Made by a program: the position numbers and the translations under genes. Under the pieces are notes generated by a model, which was not told where the DNA came from, did not search any database, and saw only the letters and a program-made list of their open reading frames with translations. A DNA stretch of 64,000 nt from Symbiodinium natans (taxonomy: Eukaryota > Sar > Dinophyceae > Suessiales > Symbiodiniaceae). Positions within the stretch are counted from its first letter, which is position 1. Every line of letters starts with the position of its first letter. Location of the stretch: positions 50,821 through 114,820 of the forward strand of contig CAJNDS010000362.1 in the NCBI GenBank assembly GCA_905221605.1, given 5' to 3'. Below, piece by piece: positions 34,061-44,929 of the stretch.

Positions 34061-35456
34061 AAATCCCAAGCCTTCCGTTCTTGTATCGGAGCCTTTGGAA
34101 AATCGCATACCAGTGTCTACAGAACACAGTTGCCTCGGGCGACTCGTCCTCTTTCAGTGGTGCCTTCGGCTACCCTCTCCCCAAGATTCTAAGATTCGTG
34201 TCGCAGTTGACAAGGATCCCGATGCAAAAGAGCTCGAAACAAGGAGGCTGGCTTGCAAAAAATCCCATGTTACCCGGGAGAGGGCAGGGATCGGGGCAGT
34301 GGCCGGCCTGATCCCCTGGGCAGGCGAGCGGGGCTTCCACGAGGCGCTGGAGGCCATGGGAAATGGTCCACTCTTGCTCCATGCCTCTCAGGCAGCGTTA
34401 GGATTCTCACGATCATGAAACCATACTGCTGCGTATATCTGCGTCCCAGGTGCTTTCTTGGCAGGCCACCTGCACGGGTGAGTGTAAGGAAACAGAGGAA
34501 GCTGATGGGTGTAGGGGCTTGCACTCGTATGCGCTTTGTCTCTGTGCTGAGGGACTCGGTTTGCCTCGAAGAACTTGCTTTACTGACTAAGCCGTGATAG
34601 ACCACTGCCAGGAACTATCAGGAAGTCTATCTATGTCTGTCCTGCAACAGGTCCACGATTCCTTCCATCTCTGCAGGGTATGTTTCTGTGGGATCCGCAT
34701 GGTCCTCTACAAGCCCACCCCTGATTCTAAGAAGGAAAACTTGAAAGGGGTATTGATATGAAGTAGGGTATATATTTCTTGTACCCCCAAAAGGACACCA
34801 GCTATATACACTCACCAATATTAAAAAGGAACCTTATATACACTCACCAAAAACAGAAATATAAACCCTGCTTCATATGTCAAAACGTCAAGGTCTGGCT
34901 ATTCGGCCGAGAGGCCAAGGCCTTGAACTCCGGTGATCTCATGCTTGGGGCTCAGCAACTGATGGAACGTTTACACTTCTCCCTGACCACCCAAACAGAA
35001 AGAGACCGACTGCCCACCTCCTCCACGCGGCCACGCCCCCCGGCTGAGAGACACTTGCTGGTGTGGATATTCACGATCTTCCTGGGGCCGGGTGGATAAG
35101 TGGGTACGAAGGATGGTTCAGCCTGCTAAGGATCATTATGCAGGCGTATGCAGAAAGCACCATGCCACTCGGGAAAAACGGGCCCTGCTTCTCGATTAAT
35201 GCACATCGTATACACGACTGTCCACCTCACACGATCTGGGCGCCGCGGCTTCTTGGCGGGGTCCCAGGAAAGTTGGGCTTCAAGCCTGCTTGCACTGCTC
35301 CTGGAGTTGGCCACTTGGGGTGCAGGCTAAATGGTCCAGGGTTCGGATGAACCACAACATCCCGATTTGTGCCCGGATATTTCCCCTCAGAAAGCCGCAG
35401 ACTTCACAAAGCCTGCAACAACCCTGGCCCCGAGATTTAGGTGTTGACTGAACCCA

Positions 35457-35564
35457 TCAATCAAGCGCAACCGTCCGTCCAAAACCAGCACCGTAGCCCA
35501 AAGGCCTGAGCTCGAACCCGGTACTGGAAAAAGGCTCCACCGTGATCTTCTCGAACTCGGACTC
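35457..35564 (-). CDS. Candidate terminal exon, unknown
   Basis: After GAAGAG|GAG the minus frame gives 36 codons in phase 0: acidic start ESEFEKITVEPFSSTGFEL, then LGYGAGFGRTVALD and TGA. The same DNA is also open in the neighbouring minus frame (to 35387), which is more basic. I prefer the acidic frame on composition. Confidence 0.38.
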   Translation of the reverse strand, partial: ESEFEKITVEPFSSTGFELRPLGYGAGFGRTVALD

Positions 35565-35847
35565 CTCTTCTTGGTGTGTTTGGGCATGGGGTGGGGGGGG
35601 AGGGCGTTTCGGGCGTCTTGACAAAACCCCCTACAAGAAATTGTGCTCGACAAGCCAGGCGTCACTGCATTCCAGGTGGAGGCCGGTTGTGAAGGCGCGG
35701 TCTGGTTTCTCTGTTCTTGCCTCTGAATCTTCCACTTGGGCTATGCATGAAGATGGGTCCAAGGCCGTTTGCATGCACCCTCCAGTATGAACATGGAATG
35801 CTGCAACATGACGGTGTGTCGTCTGAGGGCTTTTGTGGCATTGAGCT

Positions 35848-36215
35848 GCCCCCCCCCCCCCCCCCCCCCCAAGTAAAGTTTGTCGGGCTATTCAGGACTG
35901 CGTGACGGTTTGGGGGTGTAACTGTGCAATGGTGGGTGGGTATAGGGCAAGTAATTGTGTGTGGGTAATGAATGGTGGGTGGGTAATTAACGGTGGGTAG
36001 GTAGTTGCTGTTCTGTAGGCAATTAATAGGTAATTCATGTTGGGTAATGGTGGGAAATGGTGGGAAATGCGTGGGAAATAGTGGCATTCGTGGTAATGGT
36101 GGTAATGGTGATAATGGCGGTAGTGGTGGTCATGGTGGTCATGGTGGTCATGGTGGTAATGGTGGTGATGGTGGTAATTGTGGTAACGGTGGTAATGGTG
36201 GTCATCGCCCGGGCA
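35848..36215. repeat. Poly-C run and GGT/GGTAAT array
   Basis: A run of about 20 C lies at 35851-35871. From about 35930 GGGTGGGTAATT words lead into a GGT-based array (GGTGGTAATGGTGG, GGTCATGGTGG) at 36030-36210. Frames through it are low-complexity artefacts. Confidence 0.9.
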
Positions 36216-36410
36216 TCTCCTTTTAAGTCAAGTCTTCCGGGTGTCGCAAGAATATTTCGTGTGACGCGCCGTCAACATCAATTGCCGGGCCTCCCTGTCC
36301 CTGTAAAACTCAGATGAACTCGTCGCTTTCGAAATCATATTAAGTCGGCCGTTACAAGAGTGACAAATTCAACACAAAAAGGAGGGTGGAACGATCTTAT
36401 CCGTGGTTAC

Positions 36411-36579
36411 CATCAACAAGCTGAGTCCAACCCTCTTGGACGCGAAGAGGGGCTGCGTCAGCAGCATGCAGACAGCACAAGGCTCCGACGCAACGGACAA
36501 AGGGATACAAGTATTTAAGAAGAACTAGTTGATGCACGGAGTTGGCGCAGGAAGTTTTAACGACCAACGCGGTTGGAAC
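36411..36579 (-). CDS. Candidate internal exon, unknown
   Basis: After GGCAAG|GTT the minus frame is open in phase 0 for 56 codons, containing NSVHQLVLLKYLYPFVRCVG and LRVQEGWTQLVD, and ends at a GTAACC donor. A hydrophobic helix is followed by an amphipathic stretch. No family is recognised. Confidence 0.42.
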
Positions 36580-36649
36580 CTTGCCGCCTCTGTCACATCG
36601 GTGGGGTGACTCTCGGTTATTGTTAGCCTCTCCGATTGGCATTTCTGCC

Positions 36650-37465
36650 TAGAAGAACCAGGCGAGAAGAATGAGAACCGATCCAACGGGTACTCACGTA
36701 CGATTTCGGCATACAGGCCGATGAGCCCAAACAGCTCAATGTTACAACGGGTCTACTTCGACCCTAAGTTTTTTGTATGTTTCTCAAGCTGTCGTCTTTA
36801 TGCTTGGCATGTTGCTCAATGCACACATATTCAATGGCGCTCCTCACTGGTTTAAGCATGCAAAGGGAGTAGAGCGCCATAGGAAAACGTCTACGTTCCA
36901 TCTTGCAACCTTGCGTGTTTAAGTTTTGTGCAGGGTCGTGGGCGTGCCCTGATCAGATCACTTCCGTTGCTGCTTTTTGAGCAAGGCATGTTCCAAATCC
37001 AGCCCCCATTTGTGGCTGTCTCTCTAACGTGTATTTAGCTTGTTTAGTGAGTGTCTGCAGTGCATACATTCAAAGGCAGGCACACATTCAAACGCTGGCG
37101 TGCAGTCCCTGACTCCCTCTCCCTCTCCCTCTCTGTGATACTGGTAGCGTCGTGTTCCATATGTCCAGGGCAGGGCGTGCAGCGACATTCCCATACTTCA
37201 GTTTGATCACAAAAGCTCCTACTCTCGGCTCCTGGGTCGCCATTCAAAACGAAGGAAGAGCTATTGCCTGTGGGTACTGTCAAACGTGCCATGCAACCTT
37301 GCCGTTTCAAGTACCCATGGTCCAATTGCTGACATCCGTAGCGCTTTCTGTCTTTCCCACGGTCTGCGTAGTCGTCTGTCCGTCTCTACCTATCTTTCTC
37401 TCTCGTATGTGATACTTGCACGTAGCCAATGTCATCCCAAATTTCCGGCCAGCACTGAAGTTTCC
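36650..37465. other. No confident gene; short (CTCTCC)n run
   Basis: Both strands carry only short frames without protein-like composition. A small CTCCCTCTCC run lies at about 37111-37135. This is the 3' flank of the lectin exon that ends at 37471. Confidence 0.4.
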
Positions 37466-37470
37466 ATGCC

Positions 37471-37783
37471 CTACTGCAGCCAAAACTCAAACTTCTGATT
37501 GTTCTCATCTGCGCACTCGCCCATGACGACGTTGATATTAACCCCATGCCCATTCGAATCCATAGTCAAGCACTTGTGGTCCTCCTCACTACGAATGTAT
37601 GCAGTGTCCTCATCAAAATACCACTTCTGGTTTCGTCCATCGTGGCACTCTTGCATGTACACATTATTCGTCCCAAGGTGGTAGTCCAAGCACTTGCCAT
37701 CTTCGAGGCTCACGAGGTTGCCATCCAGCATGTACCAGTCCTGATTTCTGTTCTCGTGGCACTCTTGGTTCAGGTACACATTC
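37471..37783 (-). CDS. Terminal exon of a beta-trefoil (ricin-B-type) lectin-like gene
   Basis: The exon starts after GCTGAG|GAATGTG (entry phase 2) and ends FWLQ-stop at 37471. It contains three successive QxW-type signatures of the ricin B-type lectin fold: ENRNQDWY, DGRNQKWYF and ENNQKFEF. They alternate with the conserved cysteine half-motifs GKCLDYHLGTNNVYMQEC and DHKCLTMDSNG. That is about one full beta-trefoil (three subdomains), the usual sugar-binding module. No catalytic toxin domain is present. Upstream exons were not found between 37.8 and 39.3 kb. They may lie beyond the copia element, or the exon may belong to a separate lectin gene from the one at 57-64 kb. The domain call is firm; the gene model is partial. 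Confidence 0.85.
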
Positions 37784-37849
37784 CTCAGCAGCTCGTGGAA
37801 CACAGTGGAACACCCCAAAGGCTGACAAGCACGAACTTCAGTTCAGGCA

Positions 37850-39300
37850 TGTGCCTCCTAAGCTATTTGCCTTGCTCATTGCGCATGGTCACAAAGCAGG
37901 ATGTGTCGTTGCAGCAGCAGCATCATCAGCAACAAGTGGGAACACGAGTACGAGAGTTAAAACAGAGAAACTAAAGCATAGCATCGCCAAAACCAGCCGA
38001 ATCCAACCTTGGGCCCCTCAGTCGCGCGGCCTTCCGGCCAACAGGGAGGCGTCCAGGCAATAACCGTTGGACGTCACGTTGATTTTCCACGGAGTGATGC
38101 GGTGAATGCCTAGTTGCAACTGATCTGGCTTTAGGGGACGTTACGGCTCAGAATTCTGAATTTTTTTTTGAAAGGGATCCCGCCTAACAACTTAGAATCC
38201 CACCTCTACCTCTGGAAGCAGACCAACCCCCCTCCCCTCCCCTCGGACCCTGCACTGGGACCTCGCTTGAGACGGCGTCCGCTGCGGGTTCAAGGTTTCG
38301 CGTTTTTGGGTCGGATGCTCTCTGGCGTCTTTATCCTGCACCCGCCGGCATTCCGCATCTGCAGCCCGGCAGTGCGGACGGGAAACCGTGAGCTGACGTG
38401 CACGTCCTGTGGCTTAAATTGTTTAGCGGCCCGGCTGCCGAGACGGCACCCGCAACCGTTTACAATTAACATTGCACGAGATGTCGTCAAGAGTCTTGTA
38501 GCAACCGCCTACCTGACCTTCCCCGGAACTGTAGCCGGCACCAACCTGACCGCCACACCCAAAAAGGCCGTATCTCTCACTGCGAAATCAAGGAAAGAAC
38601 GAGGCTAAACCTTTCTTACGGTCGTCAGGGCTTTAAGGGCCTAGGGTTTGGCAGGGCGTACGGAGGGTTTTTTTAAAATCTTGGTGCCGATAGTGTCCTT
38701 CGAGCATGTCAGCGTGCGTGTCCGCACGCACAATGATGATAATCACCAGCACCCCGTGATGATGTTGATTGGATGATTGCCCAATAAAGCTAATGGTACC
38801 GGGCTACTGCATCATCAACAACGGACCGGCAACACAGAGCCACTGAAGCCTGCTCAGACTTGAAGCCTTGGCCCTCGATCCTTAAACCTTTAAGGATCTC
38901 CGAAGGTGCTCATGCAGGTTCCTTCGCTCACGCTGGTGATCGTGACCGCGCCCGGGACAGAGACGGTCTGGGTTTGGAGCTTGGCCGTGGCGGGGCTTGA
39001 GGGATTGGCAGCATGTCAATCCCTTCCCTCTAAGTACTCCACAGGGAGTATGCAAGGATAATATGCAAGGATCATGATGACGAAGCTATGAGTAGTCTGG
39101 AGTGTTGTGTAAGGTTCCCTATCCAACTATATATGTGGCGGGCTTGGAGGACATTTTCGCTTTATTGCAGACGTCGAAGTCTTGAACCTCAGAAAATAAA
39201 GCAAAGCAATCCAGGGCCTTGTTCTGCTGGCTTTAAGGCTTCATAGGGTAGATGGTGAATCCAACTGCGTGCAGAGCACAAACTTCCCTTCACCTGAACA
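37850..39300. other. No confident gene
   Basis: A 146-codon plus-strand frame (38168-38608) is basic and patternless, and I see no splice-supported coding on either strand. If the lectin gene ending at 37471 extends upstream, this is intron. Confidence 0.35.
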
Positions 39301-39649
39301 TGTTTGAATATTGTTTCCCAGGCCCCCACAGACCAGACACCCACAGAGCCAGAGAGTCAGAGAGAGCCAGACAGACCCAGAAAGACCCAGAGAGAAGCGG
39401 GAGCTGGTTTTGAGGAACACGGAGGCTTCCGCAGGGCTGAACAGGCAAACCCTAAAGGTCAGGATCCAGGACGGACTGCTCTTCCTGAGGCGCTACACCC
39501 GGTGTGCTCGGGCGCCCGCCTGAAGCACGTGCGACTTTTTGCGTCGAGCGCACGAAGCTCGGAGCAAAACGTGCGGTTGACCCATGCCCGGCGAACCCTT
39601 CTGTTACGTGCGTCCTCTAACCAGAGTGAACGCACTTTTTTTGTCTGCT

Positions 39650-39733
39650 TCTGCCATTGGCCTTGAGCCAGAAGGTCGATGTTCATGCTATTATACGCTA
39701 ACCTACCTACCCTATGGCCCTCACTTCCAGTCA
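39650..39733 (-). repeat. 3' LTR, conserved start
   Basis: On the minus strand it begins TGACTGGAAGTGAGGGCC and continues through AACATCGACCTT and GGCTCAAGGCCAATGGCAGA. The same roughly 85 bp recurs at 47222-47308. The TG start fits an LTR and sits just after the purine run GGGAGGCG. Beyond 39650 the two LTRs diverge. Confidence 0.65.
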
Positions 39734-39810
39734 CGCCTCCCGAGCAAGAAGCCGATCGCTGCTTCTCACGAGTGGTGAGGCATGGGTAGGTAAACCTTTC
39801 TCTTACGTCT

Positions 39811-40900
39811 TCAGAGGAAGCGAAGGTCTTCCCGGATTTTTTGGATCAGATTTGAATCCAGCGGCTGCGTCATTAGGTCAGAAACATATTCCCCGTAGGG
39901 ACTTTTGCCAATTGATCCGGCCCGAAGCAACCACCTCTTGAACCCAGAGGAAGCAGGTTTGGATATGCTTGACACGTCCGAGACCCTTCGGCTTCCAATG
40001 GATATGCCAGCGGCGGCATCCATGTTGATCACAACAGGGCAACGGGTGCCCCAATCAGCCAGCGTTGCTTGCTTTCCCAGGCAAGCACTCGAGGTTGATA
40101 TGAGGCCATAGTGTTCGGCTTTTTCTCTGGGCGCGATTACGGCTTGACCCTTGGCCGTGGCTTTCACGACAGCTGGCCCAGCTGCGCCACAGTGCCAGTT
40201 GTTGATTTTCTCGTACGCACGCATCCTGCGTGGTCTGCGATATCTCCCTGCCCGTTTCAGCAGGTTCCAGTGATACTGCGTTGGCTCCTTGAGCCCTTTG
40301 GCCAACTCCCTCACTTTTCGTAACATGTCTGGCCTGTCACTCGACAAGTAGCCTATTCTCATAGCTATCGATCTGTAGAGCGCCGTGTATTCTGCTGACA
40401 AAGGAGTGTCATCCTCATCTCCGGTGCTTTTCACAAGTGGAGTTGACACTGACGTAGCAGCTCCCAAGTTCAAATGTGCCAGCGCCAGATTTACGTGGCG
40501 GGGATTGGCTTCTATTTCGATCCCTTTGTCGCTCCACGTGATCAATCTGTTCAGGACAGATAGACTGTGGACCATGTTTGGCAGGCTCGAAGCGGGCCGT
40601 GCCAATATGCCCCTTTCTTCTATGGCCCATGCCTTTTGAAGTGACTCGATTAGCCACTGGAGCTTGTTGTATCCACCAACGACTGTAAAGTCATCGCCAT
40701 GTACGTTGCATCGCAAGCATAGTCTAAACAGGGGTTCGAAACACCCTGGACGAAGTCGAGGTCAACCATCACCTTCTTGATTGCATGCTCCCAATTGCTT
40801 GGCGCATCGCGTGTCCCGTAGAGACTACGTTTCAGAAGTCCAACTTTGTCGAGTCCTTTCCCGGCCTCTGGCGGAAGTTCAAACTAGGAGTCGCCTCCTG
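39811..40900 (-). pseudogene. copia reverse transcriptase (C-terminal part) and RNase H
   Basis: Minus-strand 40716-39811 is open for 301 codons. It starts at the polymerase active-site region (NVHGDDFTVVGG, equivalent to the YVDD box) and ends with the RNase H segment (VVINMDAAAGISIGSRR, then MTQPLDSNLIQK). Upstream to about 40900, other minus frames give DVKKAHF, SLYGTRDAPSNWEHAIKKVM and DLDFVQG, which are earlier reverse-transcriptase motifs split by frameshifts. One copia reverse transcriptase is thus recognisable but broken. Confidence 0.8.
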
Positions 40901-40924
40901 ACTCTCCAGAAATGAGCCTTTTTC

Positions 40925-42090
40925 ACGTCTCTGAAGGGGCTAATCCTTGACCCAACGTCATCCGTGCTGGATGATTGAGTATGCAGGTGTTCTCCACACC
41001 CTGTATAGTCAGGAACTCCATGAAGGTTTGACTCCATTTCAGCGGATGAAAGGACGTAAGCGGCAGATAGCGCTGGAAACCTTTCTACTTTCGGCGCAAC
41101 ACCCGATCCAAGCTGGAGTCAAGATGGCAATCTGGAGTGTGTCTGGGTATACGACTCCAAGGCACAGAAAAGATTATCGGCGCAAGTCAAGGGATCTTTG
41201 TGATCCAAACTATCAAGCAGAAGCCAGATGGACCCCCGATTTGGTCAAGGCAGTATGTGGTCTACCCTGGAAGACTTCACCCAGGAGTCCGGGGATGGAG
41301 CTCGACTGCCAGAACCGTTGGCAGTTAGAGCACTTATCGGCGAAGGGCTGCCGCCGCCAATCAGCACCCTTTAGGAGGCTCTACATCCGCCAAACGGATT
41401 TAGACAGCTTCGGGCACACTGCTGGGTGCGAAGCCTGCGCAGCTATACGGGAAGGTCGGAGTCGAGCGGGCATCAACCACACCGAACACTGCCGGAAAAG
41501 GATCACAGAAGCCATGAAGGAGACACAACAGGAAAAGCCCGACTGGAACGAGAAGTTCAACGAGAAACTGAAGTCTTTGACAAGGTGAACCAGGCGGCGC
41601 AGCTGCTTCAGCTGCACCCGCCGGGGGTCAAAAGAGAAAGAGCGACGGCGGGGGAGACGAAGGACGTGCTGAGGTAGCGCCTACTGAGGAGAGGTCTGAG
41701 CCCTAGAAGCGCAAGGCGCCTGAGGATGCTGAAGGAATGATGTAAGAGCTCATCGCCCAGGAGCGTGATGATTTCATTGCCAGTATTCAAGGGAAGGAGC
41801 ACCCACATGCGATCTTGAAGACGGTCTGTGGGAGGAAAAGTTCTACGATGAGAACACTGGCAAGGAGTTGCCAGCCGATGGTGTCCGAGCTGCACGCGTG
41901 GAGGAGATCGAGGTGATTAAAGCCATGGGAGTACGGGAGCCCATACCCAGGCCTACTGGAGAAAAGGTCATAGGGACTCGATGGGTGGACATCAACAAGG
42001 GCGACAAGCTCCACACGAAGCCAGGCTGGTAACGAGGACCCTGCTTGGACCCGATGGGAAAACCACTCAGATGAACGAGCATGGAGAAGT
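40925..42090 (+). pseudogene. Inverted block: copia integrase end and reverse-transcriptase start
   Basis: On the plus strand, 40947-41588 is open for 213 codons, from HPCWMIEYAGVLHTLYSQE (integrase C-terminal region) to the linker block LDSFGHTAGCEACAAIREGR with HTEHCRKRI. After frameshifts it continues with DDFIASIQGKEHPHAIL, YDENTGKELPADGV and TGEKVIGTRWVDINKGD, the start of a copia reverse transcriptase. These pieces belong between the integrase start (minus, above 42090) and the reverse-transcriptase end (minus, below 40900), so this block is flipped in place. Confidence 0.82.
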
Positions 42091-42584
42091 CTGCGTGCTC
42101 TCGATTTCACAGTTCGCACTAGACCCTGCACTGTCGATAAACAGACCTTTCAGCTTCACCATTGCTCTGCCCACGGCGGTCACCTTTAGGCGACTCTTCA
42201 GGCACGACTTCTCCACTAGAGCCGTTTCGCGCAGCTAATAAGGAGAGGGCTTTGATGGAAGCCTCTTGGTCGTTCTTCAAGACGAGTTTCTTGTAGCCAA
42301 GAGACGCCAGATCCTTGAGGACAGCTCGCTCAGGAAAAGTAGATCCCAGCGACGATCGCGAAGGACAACGCTTGGGAGACGGGCACGTCGGACCGCTCAT
42401 TGAAGTACAGGTAATCCACACTGATTACTGGAACAGTGGACAACTGTCCTGAAGCCTTATGCTGGAAGCTTCTTCCTCTTCCTGCAACGCAAGCACAGCA
42501 CCAGCTTCTGTAAGGTAAATGGGATACCTCGTGAGCAGCTATCATTTCTGGTGCGGGCCTATCGGGTCTAGCTAAGGGTTGCAC
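42090..42584 (-). pseudogene. copia integrase N-terminal half
   Basis: The first minus frame (42584-42330) has the zinc-binding HHCC pattern HEVSHLPYRSWCCAC and the first catalytic Asp in ISVDYLYFNE. The second (42421-42119) has KKLVLKNDQEASIKAL (second Asp) and QSNGEAERSV (catalytic Glu). A third frame adds QGLVRTVKSRA up to about 42090. The DDE triad is present, but two frameshifts separate the parts. Confidence 0.8.
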
Positions 42585-43359
42585 CGATTGTCCTTCCTCT
42601 CGACCTGTGGTTGGGAAGCAGCTGAAGCAGCCTCTTGGTCGGCTCTCTCAGCTTCCCCAACATACTGCGAACCTGGAACTTTGGTCGTACTAGCTGGGCT
42701 CTGTTCCTCTCCTTTTGCTTTGTGCGTCGGGCTCTTTTCCTCTTCTGTTGCTTTGTGCGTTGGGCTCCTTTCCTCTTCCTTTGCTTTGCGCGTTGGGCTC
42801 TTTTCCTCTTCTCCTTCAGATCCTATGCACAGTGGTCAGGAAACCCACTACAGGTGGGAGCCTAGGCAGGTGAAAAGCGCTACCTTTTCCTACCGCGCCA
42901 AAATGGCTCTTGCGTGAAACCCTGAATTCCTTTGGCGACCCGTTCACCTTGAAGACCAAAGGCCTGTCCTTGCTACCCTTCATGTGGATGGCGGCCTTCG
43001 CCCCCTTTAGGACGATCGTATGGCCTTGCTTCAACACCTGTGTGGCGCTGAGGAGGGCTCATTGCACCGAGGCCACGCAAAAGAGGACCTTGAAGGAAAA
43101 CTCAACGACACCACGGCGGTTCCGAGGTTGGGCAACCAACTTCCATCTGCAGGCCGGCAACCAGAGGGACCTTCGGGCAATCCCCACTCCAGGTGCTTCA
43201 CCCATTCCTTTGTGGCTTCCGAAGCGGTAGCTCAAAGGAGTATACCACAGCATTTCTTAGCTCTTGCGGCCTTGCGTCTCGCGTAGCACAGGTTCGGAAC
43301 CCTGTTGCTTCCTCAGAGGCGATTGCCTCCTGCACCTTCCTCCGCTGGTTCAGGGTGAG

Positions 43360-44627
43360 CTAGGGAAGGGTTCTCCGAACCACAGCCTCGGAGTCGTTCG
43401 CAAAGGTGAACACCACCTCCACCAGGTTCTCTTCCGAGGTCTTTGCTTTTGCTTTTGGCGGTGGCCCTTCGAGCTCGTTGGGTCGGTCAGACCCCTGCAC
43501 ACTCTTTGGCATGGACCGAAGCGGTCCTGCGCCTGGGCTTCCTCTTCTCTCTGCGGCTCGTCGGCTCTTCCCTCGGCTTAGAATTGAGTCTCTCTCTTTG
43601 GGCATCTCCAGCTCGTCCTCTGAATGCTCGCGATCCTCAGCTCGGCCCCTCATAGTGGCCTTCTCTCGACGCGGCGGCGCACTCACCTGAGAGCCGTGCC
43701 GGGCATCAAAGGACGCTCATCCTGTTTGCGTGCCCTCTCGGGAACATTGAACCTCTTCTTCAAGGTTTCCTCTCGGCGCATCCGGGTTGGCCTGTCCACT
43801 CCTAAGGCTCTGCCGGCGCGGCCCCTTGTGGCAGCTCTTGTCTTTCTTCTTTGCAAGGCGGGGGTTCCGCCCCTCAGCCTTGCCGAAACTCTATCGGCTT
43901 GACTTTTCCTCATCAGCTCTTGGTCATCATCCTCAGCTTGATCCTCGCCCTTAAGGGCGCCAATGAAGCCCACTTCTTCCTCATCTCGCTCTTCGGGCCC
44001 TGGACCCAATTGCGCGGGGGGCCCCCCCAATTAAACAGATGCTCGGATTAAGTCGGAGTTGCCTGCAATTCGGCTGTATAGATGCAAAAGTTGGATCTCA
44101 GCACGGTTGGGGAGGGGTGTGGTTTCACCACTGACGACTCCATCGTTCCCCCCCTGGCGATAGTTGTCCGTCCACTCATAGCGTGGAGCACGGTTCTTCT
44201 CGCCTTCCCCCTTTCCTTTGGCTTTCGGCGCTGCACTTTTGGCCTGCGCCTCACGTGATCGCCGGGCGTCCTCATCCTTCGCCAAATAGGCTCTCTCTGC
44301 TGGTCCTTGATTGGCACGAAGAAGACTAAGCAGCCATTCTCTGTTTTCATCAACAGACCAGGAAGAGCTGTTCTTGATTGGCTCAGCGCCGGTGAACGTG
44401 ACCAAACGATGAATGGTGTCGGACTTCGCAAGGATCTGGACGAAGTCCTCTAGACTCATGATGGCCCCGATCCAAGACACAACGAAGGCAGGATCATCCG
44501 GCGCGGTCGCAAGAGCTCCAATCATCTCCTGTGGAGTAGCGTTTAGGAAGACGAGCCTGGTGGTAGACAGAGGGTCTTTGGCCTGGCGTACAGCCCCAGT
44601 GCCATGAGAGCCGACACCCAGACGCAT
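43360..44627 (-). pseudogene. copia gag-pol linker region
   Basis: Three consecutive minus-strand frames (44627-44031, 44030-43683, 43686-43360) overlap or abut and are hydrophilic and rich in Lys, Arg and Glu (SAAPKAKGKGEGEKNRAPR; PPPKAKAKTSEENLVEVVF). Position between gag and integrase suggests the linker and protease region, but I see no clear DSG protease motif. Frames shift at 44031 and 43686. Confidence 0.5.
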
Positions 44628-44929
44628 TCATCATGCTGTTCACCACGGCTTCGAGCTGTTTTGCTTCGATCCTGGCACGATTTTGTTCTTTCATGCTCGC
44701 CTTAAGGCAATCCTCGGCAGTGGCGTAGGCCATGCTAAAACGACGTTTTCTCCTGATGTGCCTGTAGCCATCGCCTGCAACAGGAATGGCCTTCGTGACA
44801 GGTTCATCACAGAAGGTCACCGTCAGTGGCTCTATCTTGGAAGTTGTCTTGCCTACCCAGGTCCTGGAAGAAGGTTCTGGTGCAGTCTTTCTCCAATTCC
44901 ACGCCACTGCGGCAAAGCGAGGGTCCTCC

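Noticed and set aside
42880-42915. Possible dinoflagellate spliced-leader relic (CCAAAATGGCTCT)
   Set aside because: Only a short core matches; the full leader sequence is absent.
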